Assembly (NCBI RefSeq): GCF_900188145.1
Contig: NZ_FZOJ01000019.1
Location: 25,495-89,494 of the forward strand
From: Anaerovirgula multivorans
Lineage (GTDB): Bacteria > Bacillota > Clostridia > Peptostreptococcales > Natronincolaceae
Length of the DNA stretch: 64,000 nt
Direction: 5' to 3'
In this document: positions 51,312 to 61,200 of the stretch, piece by piece
How positions within the stretch are numbered: the first letter of the stretch is position 1
How the letters are laid out: every line of letters begins with the position of its first letter
Position numbers and translations under genes: made by a program
The notes under the pieces: generated by a model
What the model saw: the letters and a program-made list of their open reading frames with translations, nothing else
What the model was told of the DNA's origin: nothing
The model's database searches: none

Positions 51312-53123
51312 TCAATTTTCAATTCCTGCCATTTTCATTAAGTATAAAGCATTCCTAGTTGTAGAAACACCCCGTCTTAATTTATAATCAAAAAATATTT
51401 CATCTTCCTTGTAGTATTCTTGAAAATGATAGTTTACTACTTTCCCATTGCTCTCTTTTTCTAATTCTCCTAGCTCAAGATCATGGGTTGAAACTAGTCC
51501 AATTGCATTTTGTTTGCAAAGTTTATTTATTAACATTTTTGCTCCTAGATGCCGATCATGAGAGTTGGTTCCTTTAAATATTTCATCTAGTAAAAAGAAT
51601 ACTTGCCTGTCCTCTTCTGCAGCTTTGACGATTTCCTTAATTCGCAATAGTTCAGCATAAAAGGAAGATATGCTTTTTTCAAGATTGTCGCTAACCCTCA
51701 TGCAGCTGAATAATCTCATGAAGGAGCATTCAAATTGCTGGGCACAAACAGGTGCTCCTGCATATGCCAGTACAAGATTAATTCCAGCTGTTCTTAATAA
51801 TGTACTTTTCCCAGACATATTAGATCCTGTAATTAACAATATCCTTTTTGGTTCCTCTATGATCAGATCATTATGAACCTGTTTGTTTGTTAATAAAGGG
51901 TGTCCTAAATCTCTAGCTCTTAACACTGATGCTTCCGACGTAAATTTAGGTATAGCCCAATGGGGATAGTCAAAGCTAATCATAGCTAGGCTGGATAGAG
52001 CCTCCATCTCTCCTAACGTTTTTAACCATCTTTCTATCAAATGCCCGGAGTGGTGCTTCCATCTCTCCAACGCTATCATACATTGATAGTCCCATAAGAG
52101 AATAATGTTAATAGGTAAAAACAACATATTACCTCTATTTGAAATGCTATCTACTAGCTTCTCCAACTTCTTTAATTGTTGAAATGCTAGAAGTCTTTCT
52201 TGATTCTTAATTTCATCCTTCAAATTCCTTAAATATTTCGATGTGAAATTAGTTTTTTCAAAGTGTCCTAGCATTTTCCCATAAACTTTAATGTTCCTTT
52301 GATAGGTAAATATAGTTTTTAACGCTTTATTTCTTTCTTTTAATCCCAGCAAAAGTAGAACAATATGTACCAAAACTGCCAGCACAGGAATAATTTTTGG
52401 AATAACACGAATTCCAAAAGCTAATAAAAAGGTAAGTATCGTTATCATCGGCAGAATCCGTATTATAAATATCATATCTCGTCTAGCATAAAACCTATTA
52501 TCACTGTTCATATATGCTAATAACTTCTGCTCATCTCTCATTTCTTCAACTATTTGCATAGCTTCTGCTTGGTATTTTTGTCGCCACCATCGTTTATTTC
52601 CTAGTTCATTCATTGCTTCTTGTTTCTCAGATAGCTTATGGAAGTTATGACAAGGTTTTGTTAGAATCTCTTTAAGTTTTTTTCTACCAAAATTAGTATT
52701 AGCAGTAGTAATCCATTGAAAAAGAGAGCCTCTCCCCAAAATGTCAAGATCCTGTGAAAACTCGTGCCCTTCATCTCGAAATTCTTCTCCTATATCTTGA
52801 AAGTCTACCCATTCCCCCTTTAACCTTTTAATAGAGTTGTCATTGATTTTCAGTATAGCTGCTACATACTTATAAAACTTTCTAACCCTATGGTGCACGA
52901 TCACTAAATAAATAAATAGTGCTGAAAAAATGATGAGAGCACTCCAAAACAAATAATATAATTCTATTCTATAGGCAAATGTAGCTACAACAATTCCAGC
53001 TACGGCAGCCGTTAGTCTCCAATTTCCTATTGAATTTATTGTCTTCTCCAATCTGCTACATAGACTTTGATAGCTTGATTTTCGCTTTTCATATAGATTT
53101 CCCCTATTTTCCAGTAGTCTCAA
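51312..53123 (-). CDS. Membrane-associated MutS-like ATPase
   Basis: 603 residues. The C-terminal third is a MutS domain V ATPase: Walker A ILLITGSNMSGKSTLLRTAG, the signature region ISSFYAELLRIKEIV, Walker B VFFLLDEIFKGTNSHDR and the switch histidine STHDLELGEL. The N-terminal mismatch-recognition domain is absent. In its place are hydrophobic pairs (about 38-78 and 220-260), so the protein is probably membrane-bound. The middle resembles MutS core domain III. Such MutS-like proteins are widespread but have no proven repair role. The start is uncertain: the TTG used here directly abuts an AAAGGA. Confidence 0.85.
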   Translation of the reverse strand: MRLLENRGNLYEKRKSSYQSLCSRLEKTINSIGNWRLTAAVAGIVVATFAYRIELYYLFWSALIIFSALFIYLVIVHHRVRKFYKYVAAILKINDNSIKRLKGEWVDFQDIGEEFRDEGHEFSQDLDILGRGSLFQWITTANTNFGRKKLKEILTKPCHNFHKLSEKQEAMNELGNKRWWRQKYQAEAMQIVEEMRDEQKLLAYMNSDNRFYARRDMIFIIRILPMITILTFLLAFGIRVIPKIIPVLAVLVHIVLLLLGLKERNKALKTIFTYQRNIKVYGKMLGHFEKTNFTSKYLRNLKDEIKNQERLLAFQQLKKLEKLVDSISNRGNMLFLPINIILLWDYQCMIALERWKHHSGHLIERWLKTLGEMEALSSLAMISFDYPHWAIPKFTSEASVLRARDLGHPLLTNKQVHNDLIIEEPKRILLITGSNMSGKSTLLRTAGINLVLAYAGAPVCAQQFECSFMRLFSCMRVSDNLEKSISSFYAELLRIKEIVKAAEEDRQVFFLLDEIFKGTNSHDRHLGAKMLINKLCKQNAIGLVSTHDLELGELEKESNGKVVNYHFQEYYKEDEIFFDYKLRRGVSTTRNALYLMKMAGIEN

Positions 53124-53182
53124 TCCTTTCTATTAATCACAAACTATCTTAAACTGGACACACCTTATATTCTCCATTGATT

Positions 53183-53240
53183 AAAAAATAAGACTATAGA
53201 TAAGCTGTCTATCCATAGCCCTTCTAACTATCTTATTTTT
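53183..53240 (-). terminator. Terminator of the TPR gene
   Basis: AAAAAATAAGA with TCTTATTTTT around an inner CTATAGAT hairpin region; symmetrical A/T tails. Confidence 0.6.
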
Positions 53241-53316
53241 CTCATTAATTCCATATTTTCCTCATATTGGCTATGGTTTTATTATAAAAGTATTATTATA
53301 CAAGTACAAGAAATAT

Positions 53317-54237
53317 TTATTGTTCAAAGACTAACTGATAGGCTTCAAGCTGTCTCAAAGAGCTAAGCTCTTCATCTTCCCTCATATATTCGACTAATTC
53401 AGGATCTTTTTCTGTAGCACTGATAAGGTCCTTCAATGCTTTTTCTGACATATCCATTAATGCATATAAGCAGGCTCTATTATAGTAGAGTACAGCAACA
53501 TCTTTATTATAATGAATCGCTTCATTTAGAACATGAATTCCCTTTTCATACTGTCCCTGCTCCTTATAAATAATAGCTAAGTTAAAATAACTGTATGGGA
53601 AGTGGGGATTTTGTTGTATAGATATGATATAATAATTCTCTGCTTCATCAATATTGCCTAACTTCTTCATAATTACTCCCATGTTGAAAAGGGCCTTGAA
53701 ATTTTCAGGATCTATCTCTAAACCTCTTTTCATCATCTCAAGAGCTGATTCATTTTCATTTATTTCTTCATATACCGATCCTAAATTCACATATGTCCAG
53801 AAATCTTCAGACTCTAGCTCGATCACTTTTTTATAATATTGTATAGCCGTCTTTTTTTGTCCCAGTTCATCATAGGCATTTGCTAAAAAAAAGTAAGCTC
53901 TATCATAATAGGGATCTAATTCTATTGCTTTTTTATAATATTTAATTGCCATCATGTAATTTTTTTCATTGTCGTATGCAATTGCTAAACTATAGTACCC
54001 TCTAGCTTCCTCCGGATTAATATCTAAAACCTCTTGATATTTTTCTTTAGCTGCATCGTACTCCCCTAATTCATCATATAACAATCCCATGTCTAGTAGC
54101 AGCTCTATATCTTCATGCCCACCTTTACATCTATAGGCTTTATCATAAAAATGAAGAGCTTTTTCCAGTCTATTTTCTTCTTTGAATTTGTTGCCTATAA
54201 TTTTATAATTGTCCATCATATACTGATTATCCTTCAT
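53317..54237 (-). CDS. TPR-repeat protein
   Basis: 306 residues made almost wholly of about seven tetratricopeptide repeats, for example ALHFYDKAYRCKG, ALGEYDAAKEKYQEVLDINP-like GEYDAAKEKYQEVLDINPEE, AIKYYKKAIELDPYYDRAYF and AIQYYKKVIELESEDFWTYV. No signal peptide or membrane segment, so a cytoplasmic protein-protein scaffold. The partner is not evident from neighbours. The final 20 residues (LSSLRQLEAYQLVFEQ) fall outside the repeat. Confidence 0.9.
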   Translation of the reverse strand: MKDNQYMMDNYKIIGNKFKEENRLEKALHFYDKAYRCKGGHEDIELLLDMGLLYDELGEYDAAKEKYQEVLDINPEEARGYYSLAIAYDNEKNYMMAIKYYKKAIELDPYYDRAYFFLANAYDELGQKKTAIQYYKKVIELESEDFWTYVNLGSVYEEINENESALEMMKRGLEIDPENFKALFNMGVIMKKLGNIDEAENYYIISIQQNPHFPYSYFNLAIIYKEQGQYEKGIHVLNEAIHYNKDVAVLYYNRACLYALMDMSEKALKDLISATEKDPELVEYMREDEELSSLRQLEAYQLVFEQ

Positions 54238-54470
54238 AGCTATAATCCCTTCCTACGCTCTCATTAATTGTAAAATAATCTACTATCAATAGTATCTCTT
54301 AGTTACCATGAGTTTACTTATTTTTCATTATAATTATTCAAACTAAATTTGCTATAGGTATAATACACTATATTCACCCTATACTACTACTAATTTTATA
54401 CCCTATATTCATATTATATCTATCCTTCCTAGATTTTTTCAATAAAACTTTACAAAATTTTTAATAAATA
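54238..54470. other. Intergenic region with no recognised gene
   Basis: Very AT-rich spacer upstream of the TPR gene, with repeated TATA-like runs but no clear structure or frame. Confidence 0.35.
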
Positions 54471-54496
54471 GGACCTGCTATAGATTCAGCAGGTCT
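54471..54496 (-). terminator. Terminator of the chemoreceptor gene
   Basis: GACCTGCT-ATAGATTC-AGCAGGTC, followed on the minus strand by CTATTTATT; about 60 bases beyond the stop. Confidence 0.75.
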
Positions 54497-54557
54497 CTAA
54501 AAATCACTATCATTTTTTTCTACTACTTTAGCATTTAGTTCATCCTTGAGCTTGATA

Positions 54558-56291
54558 TCAATATTTAAACTTGGCAATGCTTTCCTGCAATTCCTCTGCT
54601 AATTTCGCCAGCATCTCACTGGAACCTGCTACTTCCTCCATTGTAGCCGCCTGCTCTTCCACCGATGCAGATGCTTCCTGAGTCCCTGCAGCATTTTCTT
54701 CGGCGATAGCCGATAAGCTTTGAATAATGTCAATGATTTCACCCTTCTTTTCATCCATAGCTTGTCCAGAGATATTTAATAGTTCAATAGCTTTTTTTGT
54801 GTTTTCAATAGATGTTGCAATACCCTGAAACTTTTCTTTTGTTATTCTAACACTTTCACTTTGTAATGCCGATAGCTTTGATACTTCCTTCGTTCTTTGT
54901 ACTGCATTTTCTGTTTTACCTGTCAAATCTTTAATGATAAGAGCAATTTCTTCAGTAAAGCTACTAGACTGTTCAGCTAGCTTACGTATTTCCTCCGCAA
55001 CAACTGCAAAACCCCTGCCTGCATCTCCAGCCCTTGCTGCCTCAATCGCTGCGTTCAATGCTAAAAGATTAGTTTGCTCAGCAATGTTTTTAATCATTTG
55101 ACTGGCACTATTTATTTTTTCTGCGCTATTGTTGGTGCTGATAATGGCTTTGTCGATTTCCTCGGAGGCTTTAGCATTTACTTCTGTTTTTTCAACTAAA
55201 TCCTCTAATACCTCAAACCCTTCATCTTTTAATCTTGTTACCTCATCAGCAGATATATTTAGTTCCTTTATGTAGTGTAGTTCTTTTTCTATAAGCTCTC
55301 CCATCTCTCCTACTCTACCTGCTCCTTGTTCAGTATCTCTAGCTTGATCACTTGCTCCTTTGGCGATTTCTTCAATGGTCCTTGCTACTTCCTCCGCTGC
55401 TATACTAGTCTGTTGACTTGTGGCAGTAAGCTGTTGAGAAGAAGAAGCCATCTGCTGAGATGCATCAGCAATGGTAACAATGAATTTTCTAAGACTTTCC
55501 GTAATGTCCTCTAATGATCTTGCCAAACTGCCTATTTCATCATCTTGATTGATAATTTTCTGAGGAATATTATGTGAAATATCTAAATCTGCAATTTTCT
55601 TAGCATGATTTACAGAAATAATAATAGGATCGGTTATTTTTTTTCCAATGATAAAGGTTACAATTGTTGCAACCAATATTGTAACTAACATAATTCCAAT
55701 GAATACATTTCTTATATTTGCTAAAGCATCTTTTATTAATTTAGCTGCTTCATCTTTACTAACTCCAACAAATAGGATACCTATTATATCTCCATTTTTA
55801 GCAAGTAATGGATCATAGGCGGTTATGTAGGACTTCCCTAAAATATCGGCTTCTCCAACGTATCTATTGCCATCTATTACAGAAGAATATGCAGCACTAT
55901 CTTTTCCTAAAAATGTACCAACAGCCCGACTTCCATCCTCTGTCATTACATTGGTGATAACTCTTAAAAAGTCATCATTATTTTTAACAAATATAGTTGC
56001 AACATCCCCCAAATCCTCCATGATAGCATCTACTATTTCAAAACGACCCTCTATTTTCTTTCCATCTTTATCTAATAAATCACCATTTTGATATGTAATA
56101 TTTCCAAAATAATTTTCTAAATACATCTTAGCAGCTCCTATATCCCCATCCAGCTTTTCGTTTAGCAACCTTTCTTCAAGATTTTTCATCCCTTCTGAAG
56201 CCCTATAATACCCTAAAGAACTAATAGCTACTGCAATAAGAACTATTAGACAACAAAAATATAAAATTAATTTAGTTTTGATGCTTTTCAT
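54558..56291 (-). CDS. Methyl-accepting chemotaxis protein
   Basis: 577 residues: membrane segment (about 7-27), extracellular single-Cache sensor (about 35-190; [35 protein letters not shown] [17 protein letters not shown]), second membrane segment (about 195-215), HAMP (to about 270) and the cytoplasmic signalling hairpin. The hairpin tip reads [20 protein letters not shown] then [10 protein letters not shown], which binds CheA/CheW. No che genes are nearby. The Cache_3/Cache_2 type often senses small organic acids. GGGGGGCG precedes the ATG. Confidence 0.95.
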   Translation of the reverse strand: MKSIKTKLILYFCCLIVLIAVAISSLGYYRASEGMKNLEERLLNEKLDGDIGAAKMYLENYFGNITYQNGDLLDKDGKKIEGRFEIVDAIMEDLGDVATIFVKNNDDFLRVITNVMTEDGSRAVGTFLGKDSAAYSSVIDGNRYVGEADILGKSYITAYDPLLAKNGDIIGILFVGVSKDEAAKLIKDALANIRNVFIGIMLVTILVATIVTFIIGKKITDPIIISVNHAKKIADLDISHNIPQKIINQDDEIGSLARSLEDITESLRKFIVTIADASQQMASSSQQLTATSQQTSIAAEEVARTIEEIAKGASDQARDTEQGAGRVGEMGELIEKELHYIKELNISADEVTRLKDEGFEVLEDLVEKTEVNAKASEEIDKAIISTNNSAEKINSASQMIKNIAEQTNLLALNAAIEAARAGDAGRGFAVVAEEIRKLAEQSSSFTEEIALIIKDLTGKTENAVQRTKEVSKLSALQSESVRITKEKFQGIATSIENTKKAIELLNISGQAMDEKKGEIIDIIQSLSAIAEENAAGTQEASASVEEQAATMEEVAGSSEMLAKLAEELQESIAKFKY

Positions 56292-56584
56292 AGAACGCCC
56301 CCCTTTTTAATAATTTTATATGCTTATTATTATATATTATCTCTTTTTTAGAATTTGAAACAATTTCTTTTGTCGTATTCCATCATAAGTAAAGACTTTA
56401 TGTCGTATATATTCTCAATATATGAAGTAAATTTGCCTTCATGTTAATTATAATATTCGATCTCATTCTACATTTTCCTCTATATTTCGACAATTTATTT
56501 TTAGCTCCCAAGTTACAAAATATCATTCTTAGAGAAACAAAGTTAAACTGTATTTCTTTTCATTATCAGACACTAATTTTCTTT
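56292..56584. other. Upstream region of the chemoreceptor gene
   Basis: AT-rich. GTCGTAT occurs twice (near 56373 and 56403), but I could not define a promoter. No gene seen. Confidence 0.3.
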
Positions 56585-56626
56585 AAAAAATCCCCATGCT
56601 CATGAAAAATTCACAAGTATGGGGAA
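56585..56626 (-). terminator. Terminator of nhaC
   Basis: CCCCATGCT with AGTATGGGG, 17-base loop, followed on the minus strand by ATTTTTTAAAG. Confidence 0.85.
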
Positions 56627-56700
56627 ATAGTATAAAACCACTATAGTTTAGCTAGCTATTGAAATAATTTATACTCTATCGATATAAATATACTTATCCT

Positions 56701-58080
56701 TTAAGCCTTTTCCACTCTTCTTTGTTTCTTAAATTCAAAACCACCACCTATTGCCAGAGTTGCCAACGGAAAAATATAACATAGTACAGCATAGGGTGCA
56801 TAGTTTATCGTTGCAATACCTGAAATCATCCCGATGATTAGTGCATTGACATTCCAGGGTATTAAAGGAGCAATGATGGTTCCTGTATCAGAAATGGTTC
56901 TTGCTAAAGCTTTATTATCTAGTCCAACCTCAGTGTATTTTGTTTGTAATAGCCTTCCAGGAATAATAATGCCAACTGCCTGATCACAGGTTGCTACTGT
57001 CAGTATGCTACTAATCATTCCCGTTTTAAGAATCAATTGTCTTTTAGATTTTACACGATCTATCACCTTGTTAACAACAAGCTTGATTAGTCCGCACCTT
57101 TCTAATAAACTGCTTAGTGCTATAGCCCCTGCTACGATGAGAACTACCTCGATCATTGCTACGATTCCACCACTATAAAGAATTTTATTTAACTCAATGG
57201 AAGCAGTATTTCCCCTAAAACCAAAAACCATTGCCCCTATTACATGGTTAAAAGTCATTTTTTGCATACCGATACTAATGATTATTCCCCCAATCAATCC
57301 CAATGATATGGTAGGAATAATCTTAACTCCTGCTATCGTCAGACACAATACGCCTAACGGCAATAACAACAGTAGAGGCGATATATTAAACCCTTGTAAT
57401 ATAGCGGTTTGATAATCCATTAAAGTCCCTGCATCTGCTGATACCGAATACCCTTCCCCCAGCATAGTATATATTGCTGCCGTTAAAAGATAGACGGGTA
57501 TAAGAGTTTTTGCCATAGACTTTAAGGTCTCCTTATAAGTGGTTTGAGTTGTAGATAAGGTCAAATTTAGGAGTCCTGAAATAGGAGAAATTTTATCTGC
57601 TAAATAAGCACCTGAGACAATTGCCCCCAACAGCATGCCTTCTGGTATGCCAAAGCCTCTTCCTATCCCTAGCAGTGCTATTCCTATCGTACTTACTGTA
57701 CCAACTGCTGTTCCTATAAATATTGCCATCAAGGAGGTAATCAGAAAAGCTGCCAGTAAAAAATTCATTTCCTGCATATACTGAAATCCATAGTAGATCA
57801 TAGCTGGTACAACCCCTGAAGACAACCAAATAGATACGGTTGCACCAATTAACAAAATTAATAAGAAGAAAGGCTTACATTCTATTAAACCTTCTGTTAT
57901 CATTTGTCCTAACGCATATGCCGAAAACCCTCTTCTCAACAATAGTAAATAGGCAAAAACAACACTACATAAAAAACTCCAAAATAAAGAGGCATTGAGT
58001 AAAATACAGCCTCCTATAAAAACCAAAGTAGCTATTGCGATAATATTAGCATCTTTTTTAGTAACATGATTATTTTTCAT
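56701..58080 (-). CDS. nhaC: Na+/H+ antiporter NhaC
   Basis: 459 residues, about twelve membrane segments. Family blocks: FLITSLMAIFIGTAVGTVSTIG, LGAIVSGAYLADKISPISGLLNL, the TCDQAVGIIIPGRLL motif and ISDTGTIIAPLIPWNVNALI. It would expel sodium in exchange for protons, useful for pH and sodium balance in saline or alkaline settings and consistent with the sodium-linked carrier elsewhere in the window. Some NhaC proteins exchange malate and lactate; the ISD-GTIIAPLIPWN block fits both. Confidence 0.9.
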   Translation of the reverse strand: MKNNHVTKKDANIIAIATLVFIGGCILLNASLFWSFLCSVVFAYLLLLRRGFSAYALGQMITEGLIECKPFFLLILLIGATVSIWLSSGVVPAMIYYGFQYMQEMNFLLAAFLITSLMAIFIGTAVGTVSTIGIALLGIGRGFGIPEGMLLGAIVSGAYLADKISPISGLLNLTLSTTQTTYKETLKSMAKTLIPVYLLTAAIYTMLGEGYSVSADAGTLMDYQTAILQGFNISPLLLLLPLGVLCLTIAGVKIIPTISLGLIGGIIISIGMQKMTFNHVIGAMVFGFRGNTASIELNKILYSGGIVAMIEVVLIVAGAIALSSLLERCGLIKLVVNKVIDRVKSKRQLILKTGMISSILTVATCDQAVGIIIPGRLLQTKYTEVGLDNKALARTISDTGTIIAPLIPWNVNALIIGMISGIATINYAPYAVLCYIFPLATLAIGGGFEFKKQRRVEKA

Positions 58081-58137
58081 AGATCCACCTTCATTATAAT
58101 AATTTAGCTTATTGCTTCATTTATAGGCATACGCCCC

Positions 58138-58200
58138 TAAATTTTAATATACTAAGAGCTACATTTGTAGTCCTCCGCTATGCTTTTCGGACCCATGTAT
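58138..58200 (+). repeat. Family A dispersed repeat, copy A4 (partial)
   Basis: TAAATTTTAATATACTAAG, then AGCTACATTTGTAGTCC as in copy A1, then divergence. Both A1 and A4 are preceded by a TATAGGCA word. Confidence 0.6.
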
Positions 58201-58248
58201 TTCTATAACCTATCAATGTCAATCACTTATGTATTCGATGAAATAATG

Positions 58249-58280
58249 AAAATCCCTCCTAATATAAGGAGGGATTTCGA
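58249..58280 (-). terminator. Terminator of the SLH peptidase gene
   Basis: AAATCCCTCC-TAATATAA-GGAGGGATTT, 10-bp perfect stem, followed on the minus strand by TCATTATTTC; immediately beyond the stop. Confidence 0.85.
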
Positions 58281-58284
58281 TTAT

Positions 58285-61200
58285 TTAATATAAAGCTTTT
58301 ACTATAACAGTTACTGCTTCCGCCCTTGTTGCATTGGCTTTTGGTTTGTAGGTATTGTCTTGATATCCAGTAATGATCTTGTTTTCAGATGCTGTATTCA
58401 CAGCGCCTAATGCCCATAAGGAAATATTATCTCTGTCAACAAATGTTGTAACACCTTCTTTGATGTCTAGCTTAGCTGCCTTAACAATCATGCTTGCCAT
58501 TTGCTCTCTTGTAATTAAGTCATTGGGTCCGAAGGCAGTATCGCTGTAACCTGATACAATACCATGAGCTGCTGCAGCAGCGATATAATCCTTTGCCCAA
58601 TGGTTTTGCGTATCACTAAATACCCTTCCATTACTTACTTCTAGTCCAAATGCCTTCACTATTACTGTTGCAAATTCTGCTCTTGTTATATTGTTATTTG
58701 GTTTGAAAGTACCATCACTGTATCCAGTGATTGCTCCTAAGTTTACAAGTTTTTTGATATTTTCTTCAGCCCAGTGTCCTTGGATATCAGTAAAGTTCAA
58801 CGCTGGTACTTCTTCTTCTATCTTTTCTTCTTCCACTGTCTTCTCTACTGCAAAAACAGCAAACTTAGTAAAGTGATCAACGTCCCCACTGACGGTGCCT
58901 TTTGTTAAATCTACCTTTACATTGTCTAATTCAATCCATTCCTCTGCTTCCTCATCAAACCAGAAAATGCTGAAGGTGTATTTATTGTGATCTACCTTTG
59001 ACTTGTCAAAAGGTAATGTAATGGTAACAGATTTATCAAAGTTTCCTTCTATATTCTTTTCAATTTCAAAGACATCACTTACCAATCTAAATAATCCACT
59101 GATTGGTAGTGAGGAAGTATTGCCAACTATCTCTACTGTGATGGTGATATCTCCTGATGTAGCATTAGCTGGTACCTTTACGCTTGCACCTTTAATCGTT
59201 ACAGTACCGCCTTTTGATGCGGTGATTTTATTGTTCGGAGTTGAGGAACCACCACTGCTGCTGCTTCCACCACTTGAAGGAGCTACTGGTAAATCTAGCA
59301 TCATATCTTCTTTAGCAGTTGCATCATAGATAGCGTTTGCTAGCATTCTAAACTGATGTTGTGGATGGGCTCTATTATGAATATGATTAGCAAATAAGGT
59401 GATTTTTGAATCTCCTATGTTGTCAGTAATGATAAAAGCTTTATCTCTTACTCCTTGATTATCTGGCCACCATCCTGCCTTGAAATAGTCATCTCTATCA
59501 ACTATTCTTGCCAACACCGTAGAGGTTGCTGGAACAGATGCAATCCAAGCGGCAGATTTGTTATATAAGATTTCTTCTTCATTGTATCTACCCATGATAA
59601 TATTGTCTATATCTATAGCAGCTCTTAATGCACCCTCATAAGCATTATTAGCTGTTGTGCCTCTTTCAAGACCTGTCAATAGCCCACTTTGTTGCATTCT
59701 TAGTAAAGGTGTTCCACCAACTCCAATGTATGAGGTTCCCGATAATACAGCTTCCTTTATAGCACTATTATTGGTATAACCAATCGTATCTACGATTACA
59801 CCTGCTTGAGTATAGGAATCAACAAGGTTAAATCTAAGCAAATTGTCTAGTACATAGATCATCTCTGCACCATATCCTACCACCTTAGGTTGTTGTAAAA
59901 GCTTTGCTTTAACAGGATTCTTGCCATAAGGTAATACATCTGCTTCTAAGTAATATTCATTCTTTAAACTCTCTAAATCAGCTTTAGATACTACAAAATC
60001 TCCCTTTCTATATTGATCAACATTTTCATTGAGGATGATCACTTCTTTGTTATTAGCTAGTAACTCGTTTACAGCTTTTATAACATCGTTATTGGTATTT
60101 TTTATTATATATTTAGTGGCATTCCCGCTTACAGTGGTTGCAGGTATAGTTGCGTCTGTTACTCTATCCGTTTTACCTGCAAATACACCATCAACTCTTA
60201 CTTCATATCTATCAAATCCTCTTAAATCATGGAAAAGCTGTGTAGTTTCAGCGTACATTTCTGACCAATCAGAAAAGTCTGCTCCATCAAATAGTACTGC
60301 ATTGGCATATCCCCGTTTTGCTTGACGCATTGGTACAATAAAAGTTCCAGTTGGATAAGTTATATCTCCTACTGTCACAGCTTGTTTTGTTTTCTCAACT
60401 TTAATTCCATTTCTCAAAAGATATTCTACCATTTTATAGGCAGCTAAACTGTTCTTTTGTAGATTATTTTCTATAGGAATTACATAATACTCTGGGAAGA
60501 AGTTGGCGTTATCCCCTCTTGGTCTTCCTATTGATTGGCGATTAGCATTTACAAACCATTTGTCAACAGCTCTATTATCTATTCCTTCTACACCCCGTCG
60601 ATAGATTTCTAATTGATTTTTAAATAGTTTATCCTTGTTTTCCAATACATGTTTGATAGAACCAAGACCTGCATATACAGTTGCATCGTGGGAATCTTGG
60701 TTAAGCTCAGGCATCTCAATAGTATGTCCCATAGCTCCGTGCATCATAGCATACATTGCCCCATATACTACGGTTGCATCATCCCAACCAGCATCATAAT
60801 CAAATCTAGGAATTATATATTCCTCATATTTTGTGTTGCTAATTCCCGCTCTACCCATGGCATGAGCATGTTCGATCATACCATCCATTAATAAATCATA
60901 TTCATAGTTAGGATCATGAGGAGGTGTACATGGTTCAATTAAGAATTCAGCAACAAAACCATGAAAATCATTAAATACCATAGGAGACCACTTGGCTATT
61001 TCTTCAACAACCGCTCTGGTTTCTACTTGGGTTTGGTAGCTCATATCACGGTTCAAGTCAAATCCTGGAACTGTACCTCTTGTAGTATAATATCTGCCAT
61101 CAGGATTTTGAGTTATATTAAATAAGAAGATAAAGTTGTCCAAAACCTCCTCTACATCTAAAGTAACTATCACTTTATTTCCATTATCATCTAAGGTTTT

